Assembly (NCBI RefSeq): GCF_963665445.1
Contig: NZ_OY762276.1
Coordinates: 3,590,601 to 3,654,600, forward strand
Length of the DNA: 64,000 nucleotides
Direction of reading: 5' to 3'
DNA from: an uncultured Desulfobulbus sp.
GTDB lineage: Bacteria; Desulfobacterota; Desulfobulbia; Desulfobulbales; Desulfobulbaceae
The position numbers and the translations under genes are program-made. Position 1 is the first letter of the stretch. Each line of letters opens with the position of its first letter. This document shows positions 15,736 through 24,218 of the stretch, piece after piece. The notes below the pieces were generated by a model. It worked only from the letters and a program-made list of their open reading frames with translations. It searched no databases and was not told the DNA's origin.

Positions 15736-15752
15736 AATCATCGTGTAAAGTC

Positions 15753-15783
15753 AATCCGGAAACATAACGTCCGGATTTTCTTT
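15753..15783 (+). terminator. Rho-independent terminator after the histidine kinase
   Basis: AATCCGGA (15753-15760) pairs perfectly with TCCGGATT (15770-15777) across a nine-base loop and is followed by TTTTCTTT. It should isolate the kinase transcript from the terminase operon. Confidence 0.7.
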
Positions 15784-15847
15784 GCCGATGGCCATGTTTT
15801 TTTGTCCAGTGACTGGCTGACGGCATCTCTCTTTTGCACGGTGAAGC

Positions 15848-17770
15848 ATGCCCGAGACAGCCCGTCAGCTGGCGATCGCCGCCCCGGTATTCAGACTGTA
15901 CCCCTGTGTACCGAGTTCTGTACGCCAACGTTTGGCCGGTCGATCCGTCACCTCAACTCGCTGCCCGGCCGTCTCCATCCCCCGCCAGTTCAAACGTTTC
16001 GTCGTCACCCCTGAACGGATCAGTCCCCTTGATTTTGCCGAACGGTACCGAATGGTCACCGACGGAGCCCACCCAGGCCCATGGAGACGTGAGCATGCCC
16101 CACACACCGCTAAAATCCTGACCACGTTCGGTCACCCCTGGGTCCTCGAGCTCTGGTACTGCGGAGTTGACCAGTCCGGCAAGACCATCAGCCTGACCAA
16201 CTGCCTGGCCTGGTCCATCGAACAGCTTGCCGGCGACATTTTTTATCTGATGCCCTCCGAGGAGACGGCCAAGAACATCGTCGATCAGAAACTGCGGCCG
16301 ATGCTCGAGCAGTCTCCGCACCTTCGCCGTTACCTCAGTGCACGCAAGGATGACACCGCCATCACCCGTATTCGCCTGGCAAACGGCAAGGTCATTCGGC
16401 CGAGCTGGGCGGGGAGCCCCCAGGCCATGGCCACCTGGTCGGCCCAGTGCTGTTTTGGCGACGAGGTCGACAAATACCTCGAACAGGCAGGTAAAGAAGC
16501 CGACCCCATCACCCTTATCCGCAAACGTGCCCGTACCTTCCGCGGCCGATCCAAGATGTTTTTCTGCTCCACCCCTGCTGGCCGCTTCATCCGTAAAGGT
16601 GTCGAGGCCTGCCACCAGATCTGGGAATACCGGCTGCGCTGCCCCCACTGCAGCGAACTGATCCGACCGGAAGGCGAGCACCTTGGGGTTGACGACAAAT
16701 CGACCATTGAACAGATCGAATCTGACGGCGTCACCCTCGCCTGCCACCATTGCGGCAGTGAAATGGATGAACAGGGGCGTATCCAGGCGATTCGCGGCGG
16801 TGCATGGGTGGCAGTCAAAGGCGGCGATGTAACCCGACCGGAACGAGTCGGCTTCATTCACCGCGCCTGGGATTGTCTCGACGTGACCCTCAAGGAGATC
16901 GGCGTGGCCTGGCTGAAGAACCTGGCAGGCAAACTCACCGATAAAATCGCCTGGGCCAATGGCGTCGAAGCCAACGACTACCAGGCCGAAATCAAGGACC
17001 GTGACGAGGAATACATCCTCAGATTGAAAGACGAAAGCCTGCCCCGTCGCGCCGTCCCCGGGGATACCTCCTGTCTGCTCCTTCTTGTCGACACCCAAAA
17101 GTACGGCTTCCGCTATCAGGTCTGGGCCTGTGGCTGTGGCGAGGACATGACCATCAGCGTGATCGATCGCGGCATGGTGCGTGGATTCAACAACCTGGTG
17201 GACCTGGCCGAGAAGGATTGGAAGGACGCCGATGGTAACGCACACCGGGTGGCTGCCGCCTGGATCGATTCCGGCGGTGGTACCGACCCCTACCATCCCA
17301 AGCACAGCCGGACCCGCGAAGTCTATCTCTTCTGCAAGAAAAACCCGATTTTTTCCCCGATCAAAGGGCGCAGAACACAGAGCCTGCCCTGGAACATCTC
17401 CCGTCTGGAGTATCTGCCGTCCCGATCCGGCAAGAAGGTGCCCATACCCGGCGGCCTCAATCTCTATACCCTGAACGTGACCATGTACAAGAACGACCTG
17501 GCCACCACCTTGGCGGTGGAGCCGGGCGACCCGGGCGCGATGCGTTTGCATGCGGAGATCGGCAAGGACTACGCGGCCCAGATGTGCGCAGAGTACCAGG
17601 ATGACCGGGGCTACTGGATCTGCCCGGACGGCAAGGACAATCACGACTGGGATATCTCGGTTTACGGCATGGCGGCAATTGACATCATGGGTATCCGCGA
17701 TTGGAATCCCGAACCGGAGGTTGTGGAAGTGCAGCCCATCCAACCCGCTTCGAAAAGGAGACGCTGGTAG
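15848..17770 (+). CDS. Terminase large subunit, GpA family
   Basis: A 640-residue packaging ATPase-nuclease. The GpA-type Walker A loop is GVDQSGKT at about 106-113, and the Walker B is CCFGDEVDK near 197-205. Two zinc-binding pairs (CPHC near 270 and CHHCG near 300) lie between the ATPase and nuclease parts, as in other GpA proteins. The nuclease core has LLLVDTQ (about 415), AWIDSGGG (about 474) and NHDWDISVYG near the C-terminus, supplying the metal-binding acids. Length is normal for the family. The ATG at 15848 has only a weak GGTGAAG site; the first 55 residues look less conserved, so a later start is possible. It cuts concatemers and pumps DNA through the portal. Confidence 0.93.
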   Translation: MPETARQLAIAAPVFRLYPCVPSSVRQRLAGRSVTSTRCPAVSIPRQFKRFVVTPERISPLDFAERYRMVTDGAHPGPWRREHAPHTAKILTTFGHPWVLELWYCGVDQSGKTISLTNCLAWSIEQLAGDIFYLMPSEETAKNIVDQKLRPMLEQSPHLRRYLSARKDDTAITRIRLANGKVIRPSWAGSPQAMATWSAQCCFGDEVDKYLEQAGKEADPITLIRKRARTFRGRSKMFFCSTPAGRFIRKGVEACHQIWEYRLRCPHCSELIRPEGEHLGVDDKSTIEQIESDGVTLACHHCGSEMDEQGRIQAIRGGAWVAVKGGDVTRPERVGFIHRAWDCLDVTLKEIGVAWLKNLAGKLTDKIAWANGVEANDYQAEIKDRDEEYILRLKDESLPRRAVPGDTSCLLLLVDTQKYGFRYQVWACGCGEDMTISVIDRGMVRGFNNLVDLAEKDWKDADGNAHRVAAAWIDSGGGTDPYHPKHSRTREVYLFCKKNPIFSPIKGRRTQSLPWNISRLEYLPSRSGKKVPIPGGLNLYTLNVTMYKNDLATTLAVEPGDPGAMRLHAEIGKDYAAQMCAEYQDDRGYWICPDGKDNHDWDISVYGMAAIDIMGIRDWNPEPEVVEVQPIQPASKRRRW

Positions 17771-18013
17771 ATGTATTTCGATACGGTTGAAGAATACACC
17801 ACGGAAATCGCCCTGGTGCGGCAGTCGATCCACCGGACGCTCGAGAGCCAGAAGTATGGCCGTAGTGGATCCGGCACCGCTTCGGAAAGCCAACGGGTGG
17901 ATCTCAATACCCTTCGCAGCTATCTGCAGGAGCTGATCGGCGAGCGCGATCTGCTGCAAGGTTCCGCCGATACCCCGACCAGGATCTATGCCAAGGCGGG
18001 GCGACGGTTTTGA
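17771..18013 (+). CDS. gpW-like head-tail joining protein
   Basis: An 80-residue protein directly after the terminase stop. A first helix (VEEYTTEIALVRQSIHRTLES), a Gly/Ser turn with a short strand (RVDLNTL) and a second helix (RSYLQELIGERDLLQ) match the alpha+beta plan of lambda gpW, which completes the portal-neck connection. Position between terminase and portal is the lambda position. Its stop overlaps the portal start by four bases. Confidence 0.75.
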   Translation: MYFDTVEEYTTEIALVRQSIHRTLESQKYGRSGSGTASESQRVDLNTLRSYLQELIGERDLLQGSADTPTRIYAKAGRRF

Positions 18014-19590
18014 GAGTGAACGGACAACGGGCGTTGGCCATGGTCGAGCGCGTGATCGACCGTACAGTGGGGATGCTGTTCCCCGGTCTGGAAAGCCGAA
18101 TGCTCCAGGCCCGCATGCACAACCTCAACCTGCGTCAGTTTGCTGCGGCTAAACAGTCACGCCTTTTGGGTGATTGGGTGCCGATGGGAACGGACATCAA
18201 CACCCTGATCCGCACCAGCAACCCCACCATTCGTAACCGCACCCGACAGTTGGCGGGCGATTTCGCCTACTTTTCCCGGGCGGTCAGGGTCCTGGTCGAC
18301 CATACCATCGGCACCGGCATCACCATGCAAAGCCGGGTGACGCGCGGCACCACCGAAACCGGCAAGGCCAAGCTGCACTCCACCGCCATTGCCGCCATCG
18401 AGGATGCCTGGTCCCGCTGGTGCGACGAATGCGATGCCGGCGGCAAGCTCCACTACCACGAGATCGAACGGCTATGGAAACGGCAGGACGTGGTCGACGG
18501 CGAGTCCGTTCTCGTTCTCGGATGGGAAAGGAACCCCAAACGTTTCCTTCCCCTGGTGCTGCAATGCTATGAGGCGGACTGGCTCTCCAGCGAGTATGCG
18601 GCCACGGTGGGCAAAAACGCCCTAATCGACCAGGGCATCGAGTTCGACCGGATAACCGGGGCGGTTATTGCCTACCATTTCCGCGTTCCCGACGGGTTTT
18701 CGCAACTCACCGGCAAGCAACGGTCGGTACGAGTGCCCGCAGCCAGCGTGATTCATGGATTCGAGACCCTGCGGCCCGGACAGTTACGCGGGGTGAGCCC
18801 CTTTACACCCGCTATTCTCCTGGCCGACGATCTGCAGGAATTCATCGGCGCCAACATCGACCGGGCCAAGATGGCGGCCAAGTGGCTGGCCTTTGTGGAG
18901 ACGGCCGATATCAAGAGCTGGAATTATGGCCGTACCACCAAGGATCCGGAGACCGGCCACCGGATGACCGTCCTTGAAAACGCGATCATCGAGTTCATGA
19001 AGCCGGGCGACAAGGTCAGCGTCAACAGTGCCGACGTTCCCGGTGACGCCTTCACCCCCTTTGTCCGTTTTGTGCTCCAGATGCTGGCCGTGTCGGTCAA
19101 TGTCCCCTATGAACTGATCAGCGGCGATGCGACCGGGCTCAACTACAACACCACCCGAACCGTGCGCAACGACTGGCAAAAGTCGCTGCGGCCGATGGTG
19201 AGCCGCCATATCCGCCAATTCAGCCAGCCCATTTTCCGGGCCTTCATGGATGCCTGCCACCTTTCCGGAAGGGTTAGGATGCCGGGGTATGCAGCCAATC
19301 CCCGTCCTTGGCTAGAATGCATGTGGCAACCCAACGGAGTCGAGCCGCTCGACCTGCTCCGCGAGAGCCGGGGCCAGATTGATCTTAAGGACAACTATTT
19401 ATGGAGCCCGCAGGAAATCATCGCCGCACGGGGCCGCGATCCCGAGGCGGTCCTCAACGAACACAAGGAGTGGGCTGATATGTTGGCCAAACGCGAGTTG
19501 CAGGTGGTGACCACCTCAAAGGCCCTGCAGACCAATCCGGCTGCGGTGGCCGGCAACCAACAATCTGACAGCAAGCAACAGGACGAATGA
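18010..19590 (+). CDS. Portal protein, lambda family
   Basis: A 526-residue portal that forms the dodecameric DNA gate at one capsid vertex. The central core (about 60-480) contains lambda-portal features such as SRAVRVLVDHTIGTGI, the DWLS segment, VPAASVIHGFE with RPGQLRGVSPF, and MLAVSVNVPYELISGD followed by YNTTRT. The tail is Gln- and Asn-rich (QSDSKQQDE). The TTG start at 18010 overlaps the gpW stop; a GTG two codons later is possible. The gene overlaps the protease gene by four bases. Confidence 0.93.
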   Translation: MRVNGQRALAMVERVIDRTVGMLFPGLESRMLQARMHNLNLRQFAAAKQSRLLGDWVPMGTDINTLIRTSNPTIRNRTRQLAGDFAYFSRAVRVLVDHTIGTGITMQSRVTRGTTETGKAKLHSTAIAAIEDAWSRWCDECDAGGKLHYHEIERLWKRQDVVDGESVLVLGWERNPKRFLPLVLQCYEADWLSSEYAATVGKNALIDQGIEFDRITGAVIAYHFRVPDGFSQLTGKQRSVRVPAASVIHGFETLRPGQLRGVSPFTPAILLADDLQEFIGANIDRAKMAAKWLAFVETADIKSWNYGRTTKDPETGHRMTVLENAIIEFMKPGDKVSVNSADVPGDAFTPFVRFVLQMLAVSVNVPYELISGDATGLNYNTTRTVRNDWQKSLRPMVSRHIRQFSQPIFRAFMDACHLSGRVRMPGYAANPRPWLECMWQPNGVEPLDLLRESRGQIDLKDNYLWSPQEIIAARGRDPEAVLNEHKEWADMLAKRELQVVTTSKALQTNPAAVAGNQQSDSKQQDE

Positions 19591-20204
19591 TGCAAGGCAT
19601 TTTTGAACGGTCCGGATATCTGGGGAGCATGCCGGTGGCCTACGGAATGACCGTGCGCTCCATCACCTGCCGTGCAGCCGTGGATCCGGATGCGATCCGC
19701 TGGATCCTGGCCACCGAGCAACCCGCTCTGGTCTACGACTGGGAGCTGGAACGGGTCGTCCGGGAAGTCCTCCTCATGGATGGCGCGGTGTTCCCGGAAA
19801 ACCGACAGGTGCCGCTCCTGGACTGTCACAATCGATGGAGCGTTGACGACCAGTTGGGTTCGGTCACCGATTTCAAGCAGACCATGGCCGGGGATTTTTC
19901 AGCCATCGATGGATTGATCAGGTTTGCCGCCGACGACAAAGCCGTGCGTACCCGCCAGAAGGTTGTCGACCTGCACCTGACGGACGGCTCCGCCGGGTAC
20001 CGAGTGCTCAACGCCATCTGGGTACCCGACGAGGTGGAGGTGGTCATTCGCGGCCGAACCTTTGTCGGCCCGTTGAAGGTATCCACGGACTGGATGCTCA
20101 AAGAGTTCACTTTAACGCCAATAGGCGCGGACAGCCTGGCAAAGGCAACCAGGGAATCTGGTACGGCTGACCGTTTGGCGCAACAGCGGTTGTTTGCCGC
20201 ATAG
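19587..20204 (+). CDS. HK97-type prohead protease
   Basis: A 205-residue protease of the S78-like prohead family that trims the scaffold part of the capsid protein. It carries the usual pattern RSITCRAAVDPDAIRWIL, VPLLDCHNRWSVDDQLGSVTDF with the catalytic His of LDCHNRW, and ADDKAVRTRQKVVDLHLTDGSAGYRV. In related Mu-like phages this domain is fused to the capsid; here it ends at 20204 and the capsid is a separate gene 30 bases later. Start: ATG at 19587 overlapping the portal stop, with CAGGACG upstream. Confidence 0.88.
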   Translation: MMQGIFERSGYLGSMPVAYGMTVRSITCRAAVDPDAIRWILATEQPALVYDWELERVVREVLLMDGAVFPENRQVPLLDCHNRWSVDDQLGSVTDFKQTMAGDFSAIDGLIRFAADDKAVRTRQKVVDLHLTDGSAGYRVLNAIWVPDEVEVVIRGRTFVGPLKVSTDWMLKEFTLTPIGADSLAKATRESGTADRLAQQRLFAA

Positions 20205-20234
20205 CCGGGCGAGAGCCCATAACCGGGAGAAACG

Positions 20235-21806
20235 ATGAATCCCAAGTTACGAGCATTTTTATTGGCCAATGGTCTCCGCGCCGACGCCACCGAGGATGAG
20301 GCGTGGAAATATTATAAAGACATGCAAGGCCGGGGTGTCACGTTCGACGGTCCCGAGCGGGCCGGTGGCGATGGCCAGCGGTCCGAACCGTCTGCCCCGG
20401 CGGCACCTCCGGCAGCGCAGGGGGGAACGCCGGTACCGCAACCGGCCACACCCCAGGCCGCCCCGCCCCAAGCTCCGGGAAGTACCCGCTCCGACGACGG
20501 CTTTGCCCGGGCACTGGAAATCATGGAGCTGTGCAACCGACACGGCATCGAAGGGGAACAACGCCAGGCCCTGCTCAAACCCGAGGTGAGCATAGATCAG
20601 GTTCGTTCTGTGGTGTTGGAAACATTGGCTCAACGGAGCTCCGCCCACCATCCTGGATTTGCGCCGTCCGGAGTCGTTGTCCAGGTGGATGAACGTGACA
20701 AATTTCGCGCGGCTGCCTGCACCGGTATGTTCCTACGATGCGGCTTGCCTCTGGATGGAAAACGAGGGCTTGCCATTGCCCTCGAAAGTTGTGGCTGGAA
20801 AGTTGACCGGGCACACGACATCGGCCGGGATTTTGTCGGCTATTCACTGCGGGAGATTGCGCGTGATTGTTTACGCAAGGCCGGTCTGTCGGAGAGTGGC
20901 GACCCCATGGAGATGATCGGCCGTGCCATGACCGCAAGCGACCTGCCGGTGCTCATGAGCAACGTGGCCAACAAGGCCTTGTTCGAGGGCTATGCCTCGG
21001 CGGAAGAAACCTGGGAAATATGGGCGGATGGCACCGGCTCGGTACCGGATTTCAAGCAGAATACCCTGGCCATGGTCTCGGAGTTCGACGATCTGGAACC
21101 AATCGTCAACGATACCGGCTACAAGTACGGCGACCGGACCGATGCCAAGGAAGTCTACCAGATCGGCACCTACGGCAAGATGGCGGCGATCACCCGTACC
21201 ACGGTGATCAACGATGACCTCATGGGCATGGCCGACATGTACATGAGCATGGGTGAAGCGGCCAGCCGCAAGATCGGCGATTGCGCCTATGGCGTGCTCA
21301 CCGCCAATGCGGCAATGCGGGATGGAGTGGCCCTGTTTCATGCAAATCACAAGAACCTTGGAACGCCGGGCGCTCTTGGCGAGGCCACCATTGCCGAGGC
21401 CATCAAACTGGCCAGAATGCAAAAGGGACTCAAGGAAAAGCAGAAGTTGAACATCCCTCTGATGTACTTCATCGGCCCTGCATCTATTGAGGGTTCGGCC
21501 GAGATCTTCTTTGCCTCGAACCAGTTCTCCGCAGACGACAAAGGCAGCACCCGGACCAACATCTACGGCGGCACCCGTTTCCAACGGGCCTACGATGCCC
21601 GCCTCGACGATGTGAGCCCGACCGCCTACTACTTTGCCGGGCCCAAACGCAAGACCGTGCGCCTCTTCTTCCTCAACGGCAACCGTATTCCCTGGCTGGA
21701 GGCCAAAACCGGCTGGACCACGGACGGCGTGGAATACAAGGTGCGCATCGATGTCTGCGGCAAGGCCGTGGACTGGAAGGCGCTGGTGAAAAACGCCGGG
21801 GAGTAA
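20235..21806 (+). CDS. Major capsid protein with N-terminal scaffold region
   Basis: A 523-residue capsid precursor. Residues 1-60 are a small folded part, about 40-85 is a Pro/Ala/Gln-rich linker, and 90-250 is a helical region that probably acts as the scaffold cut off by the neighbouring protease. The mature capsid domain starts near residue 230 (LMSNVANKALFEGYASAEETW) and has the usual GTYGKMAAITRTTVINDDLMG and FHANHKNLGTPGALGE motifs of the gpT/HK97-like family. The ATG follows CCGGGAGAAACG. The pairing with the upstream protease corresponds to the fused protease-capsid proteins of related phages, split by a stop and a new ribosome site. Confidence 0.92.
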   Translation: MNPKLRAFLLANGLRADATEDEAWKYYKDMQGRGVTFDGPERAGGDGQRSEPSAPAAPPAAQGGTPVPQPATPQAAPPQAPGSTRSDDGFARALEIMELCNRHGIEGEQRQALLKPEVSIDQVRSVVLETLAQRSSAHHPGFAPSGVVVQVDERDKFRAAACTGMFLRCGLPLDGKRGLAIALESCGWKVDRAHDIGRDFVGYSLREIARDCLRKAGLSESGDPMEMIGRAMTASDLPVLMSNVANKALFEGYASAEETWEIWADGTGSVPDFKQNTLAMVSEFDDLEPIVNDTGYKYGDRTDAKEVYQIGTYGKMAAITRTTVINDDLMGMADMYMSMGEAASRKIGDCAYGVLTANAAMRDGVALFHANHKNLGTPGALGEATIAEAIKLARMQKGLKEKQKLNIPLMYFIGPASIEGSAEIFFASNQFSADDKGSTRTNIYGGTRFQRAYDARLDDVSPTAYYFAGPKRKTVRLFFLNGNRIPWLEAKTGWTTDGVEYKVRIDVCGKAVDWKALVKNAGE

Positions 21807-21865
21807 AAGCGACGCAACAAACAATGTAGCCGGGGCCTGACCGCCCCGGTGTTTTGGAGACTGAT

Positions 21866-22252
21866 ATGGAACGCAGAGGACTCGAGCCTACCAAACGGGT
21901 GGCTTATTTTGAATACGATTTCACACGCGACGGCGGCGCGATCGGCGACATCACCCTACGCGGCGACAGCCTGCCCGATGATGCAGTGGTTACCGGCGGC
22001 ATGGTCCAGGTCAAGACGACCTGTACCGGCGGCGCTTCGGCCACGATCTCCCTGAAGGTGGAAAGTGCGGCCGATGTGATGGCCGCGACCGCAATGGCGG
22101 GGCTGGTCAGCAATGCCCTGATTGATGTGGAACCCGACGGTACCGCCGCCAATGCGATCCGGACCACGGAAAACGGCCGTCAGGTGGTGGCCACCATCGC
22201 CACGGCGGCATTGACCGCAGGTAAGCTAATCGTCGCCCTGGAATATCTGTAA
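21866..22252 (+). CDS. Probable head decoration or head fibre protein
   Basis: A 128-residue beta-rich protein right after the capsid gene, the usual place of decoration proteins. Repeated short strands with Gly/Asp turns (ITLRGDSLPDDAVVTGGMVQVKT, then ATISLKVESAADVM, and the closing LTAGKLIVALEYL) are typical of small capsid-bound fibres seen in siphoviruses. The ATG at 21866 follows TTGGAGACTGAT; a TTG at 21854 is weaker. It should bind the capsid surface as a trimer, by analogy. Confidence 0.6.
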   Translation: MERRGLEPTKRVAYFEYDFTRDGGAIGDITLRGDSLPDDAVVTGGMVQVKTTCTGGASATISLKVESAADVMAATAMAGLVSNALIDVEPDGTAANAIRTTENGRQVVATIATAALTAGKLIVALEYL

Positions 22253-22255
22253 GCC

Positions 22256-22558
22256 ATGATCGATACCAATGAGACCCTGGGCTTTGTTCTCGAGGATTTC
22301 GGGGTGGAAGCCCTCGTCAACGGCGGCCCGGACACCCTCCTGGTGGATCCCTACCTGGATGGCACCACCGAATTCAACGGCGAGACCATCGAACATTCCG
22401 GACCGTTCGCCATTGCCGCCCTGGCCGATATCGAACGGTTGCATCTGATTGCCGGAAATCAAGGTTCCACCCTGACCATAAACGGGACCGGCTACACCCT
22501 CCTGGCCATTGATCCCGATGGCCAGGGTGGAGCGGTGCTCAAACTTTTGGAGGCTTGA
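22256..22558 (+). CDS. Head-tail joining protein, gpFII-like
   Basis: A 100-residue acidic beta-rich protein in the head-tail connector position. It ends in the strand pattern LTINGTGYTLLAIDPDGQGGAVLKLLEA that is common in gpFII/attachment-type joining proteins. The ATG at 22256 is three bases after the previous stop. Its stop overlaps the next start by one base (TGATG). The fold is inferred from position and this end pattern. Confidence 0.6.
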   Translation: MIDTNETLGFVLEDFGVEALVNGGPDTLLVDPYLDGTTEFNGETIEHSGPFAIAALADIERLHLIAGNQGSTLTINGTGYTLLAIDPDGQGGAVLKLLEA

Positions 22559-22953
22559 TGTACCACCTACTCATTCCGGCCGTTCAAGGCCTGCTTTCCG
22601 CCACCGGCCGCTTCGGCACAGTGGTTTGCGGGACCGGATCCGGGGCCTACCCACTCGCAAACATCGTGTTGCGGCAGTCGAAACCCGTGCAGGGAAAACG
22701 GATCGAGGAGACGCGTCTGCTGGTGCAGGTCCAATCCGCTGCCGGTGATGACTCGGAGACGTCCTATCTCGCCTCTTTGGAATTGCTTGCCGTGGTCAAA
22801 GCCACCCTCCATGGGGCCATGCTTCCAGGCCACGGGGCACGCAAGCTCCAGGTCGATGGCGTGGAGACCGCGCAGATCAAGGAAACAGGCGAAATGATCT
22901 ACTTTGTCCCGATCGGCGTGATCGTCGACCCGGATGAATTCACCACCACCTAA
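22558..22953 (+). CDS. Tail terminator or minor tail protein
   Basis: A 131-residue protein between the connector and tail tube genes, the usual place of the tail terminator (gpU-like). The pattern HLLIPAVQGLLSATGRFG, LLVQVQS, SLELLAVVKATLHG and FVPIGVIVDPDEF gives alternating helices and strands of the gpU/neck class. Start is the ATG of a TGATG overlap. It would cap the tail tube and join it to the head. The assignment rests on position. Confidence 0.6.
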   Translation: MYHLLIPAVQGLLSATGRFGTVVCGTGSGAYPLANIVLRQSKPVQGKRIEETRLLVQVQSAAGDDSETSYLASLELLAVVKATLHGAMLPGHGARKLQVDGVETAQIKETGEMIYFVPIGVIVDPDEFTTT

Positions 22954-22965
22954 GAGGATTGATTC

Positions 22966-23736
22966 ATGGGATACAAAGCATACGCCGGTCAAGGCACCGT
23001 CTACATGGCTCCGATCGATGCCGATGGCAACCTCCTCGACGATTTCCGCCAGGTCGGTAACGCCTACCCGTTGAGCGTCCAGGTGCAGACCGACCAGGTC
23101 AAGAAGAAGTCGCGCATGGTCGAGAATGCCGGCCAGGTCATTGCCGCGCGCACCAAGATCGCCGACGACGGCATCACCGGCAGCCTTACCCTGCATGAGT
23201 GGAACGCAGCCAACCTGGCCTGGGCGCTCTCCGGATCGGCGGTCGAATTGACGGCTATTGGTGGTACCGTGGCCTCGGAAAATATCACCGCTCCGGCTGC
23301 CGGCGCCTATAAGGCTCTGGCCCATGAGAGGGTATCCAATGTGGTGGTCAAGGACGCCACCGATGCCACCACCTATGCAGCTGGTTCCGATTACACCGTG
23401 GATTCCACGCTCGGCCTGCTCACCATTGTTGCCGGTGGCAACATCGCCGCCGAAGACACCCTGCACGTCGGCTACGACTATGCTGCCCAAAGCGGCTATC
23501 AGGTGGATATCGGCTCCAACGTCACCATCCGCGTGGCCATCAAGGCCCATCTCTACGATGAATTCCGGGGCAGCCACTACACCATGGAACTCGATTCGGT
23601 GGTCCTGGCCAGCAACACGGAAATCAACTTTATCTCCGAGGAAGACTCCACCGGCGAGGAACTGCAGTTCGGCATGACCCTGGAGACACTCTCCGGTCGG
23701 ACCAGCCCGGGCCGGGTCAACGGCATTCCGATGTAA
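22966..23736 (+). CDS. Major tail tube protein
   Basis: A 256-residue beta-rich protein. MGYKAYAGQGTVYMAPIDADGNL is the common start of siphovirus tube proteins, and the middle part carries Ala/Gly/Thr-rich strands with a probable Ig-like inserted domain (about 100-180, YTVDSTLGLLTIVAG). The ATG follows AAGAGGATTGATTC. It polymerises around the tape measure to form the tube. Its position before the chaperone and tape measure supports the call. Length is normal. Confidence 0.85.
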   Translation: MGYKAYAGQGTVYMAPIDADGNLLDDFRQVGNAYPLSVQVQTDQVKKKSRMVENAGQVIAARTKIADDGITGSLTLHEWNAANLAWALSGSAVELTAIGGTVASENITAPAAGAYKALAHERVSNVVVKDATDATTYAAGSDYTVDSTLGLLTIVAGGNIAAEDTLHVGYDYAAQSGYQVDIGSNVTIRVAIKAHLYDEFRGSHYTMELDSVVLASNTEINFISEEDSTGEELQFGMTLETLSGRTSPGRVNGIPM

Positions 23737-23748
23737 TGAAGGTGAACC

Positions 23749-24168
23749 ATGCGTAAAACCAAAGCCGTTATCGTCGAGGGGACCACCTATGTGGTCCGGG
23801 AATTGACCGCGCTTGAGGTCGATGCGCTCTTTGATCAGTCCATCGGCAGGCAACAAACGACTGTCGACGGTTTTCTCGATGTCCACGGACTCAACACCGT
23901 ACTGCTCGGATCGATGATGGATGTCCCCCCTGAACGCTGCGCAGAGATCATCGGCAATATGATGCCCTCCGAATACCGGCAGATTCTCGATGCGGCCAAG
24001 GAGCTGAATCCGGATTTTTTCGAGATGGCCCGGCGACACCTCGAGTACGCCGGGCAGATAGCAGCAATCAACGAACTGCTCGCAAACCGGATGCACGCGA
24101 ACGCCTCCGGGAATGCGTCGGCATCCTCATCCTCAACGGACACCACCAGGCCTGGAACTACGGCATGA
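23749..24168 (+). CDS. Tail assembly chaperone (gpG-like), zero-frame product
   Basis: A 139-residue protein that should load onto the tape measure during tail assembly. The N-terminus (RKTKAVIVEGTTYVVRELTALEVDALFDQ) is a strand pair followed by a helical domain, as in gpG/tail chaperones. The last about 25 residues are low-complexity (ASGNASASSSSTDTTRPG). A second frame in the same place encodes a more protein-like extension ending at 24218, so both a short and a long product are expected, as with lambda G and GT. Start: ATG at 23749, 12 bases after the tube gene. Confidence 0.75.
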   Translation: MRKTKAVIVEGTTYVVRELTALEVDALFDQSIGRQQTTVDGFLDVHGLNTVLLGSMMDVPPERCAEIIGNMMPSEYRQILDAAKELNPDFFEMARRHLEYAGQIAAINELLANRMHANASGNASASSSSTDTTRPGTTA

Positions 24169-24218
24169 GTTTTCTGCACCTGGCCCTGAAGCAACTCGAA
24201 AAACGCCATGGCAAGTAA
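24084..24218 (+). CDS. Probable -1 frame extension of the tail chaperone (GT-like)
   Basis: In the -1 frame an open stretch runs to a TAA at 24216-24218 and encodes REC-VGILILNGHHQAWNYG and MSFLHLALKQLEKRHGK, much more protein-like than the zero frame there. No start codon with a ribosome site fits, so it is probably reached by -1 frameshifting from the gene at 23749. The end overlaps the tape-measure start by 11 bases. The slip site is not certain: GCAAAC (24082-24087) or GGGAAT (24109-24114) are candidates but neither is a canonical heptamer. Confidence 0.55.
   Translation, partial: KPDARERLRECVGILILNGHHQAWNYGMSFLHLALKQLEKRHGK

Noticed and set aside
15802..16014. Short frame upstream of and overlapping the terminase start
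   Set aside because: Cys/Arg/Pro-rich shadow with no ribosome site; the terminase frame explains the region.
15953..17959. Leftward frame of 668 codons
   Set aside because: Antisense to the terminase gene; long frames appear because of high GC and codon bias, and no domain is seen.
22567..24096. Leftward frame of 509 codons
   Set aside because: Antisense to the tail tube and chaperone genes, His- and Gly-rich composition typical of a shadow.
24109..24114. GGGAAT as a lambda-like slippery site
   Set aside because: It differs from the GGGAAAG heptamer and the preceding base does not allow repairing of both tRNAs; kept only as a candidate.
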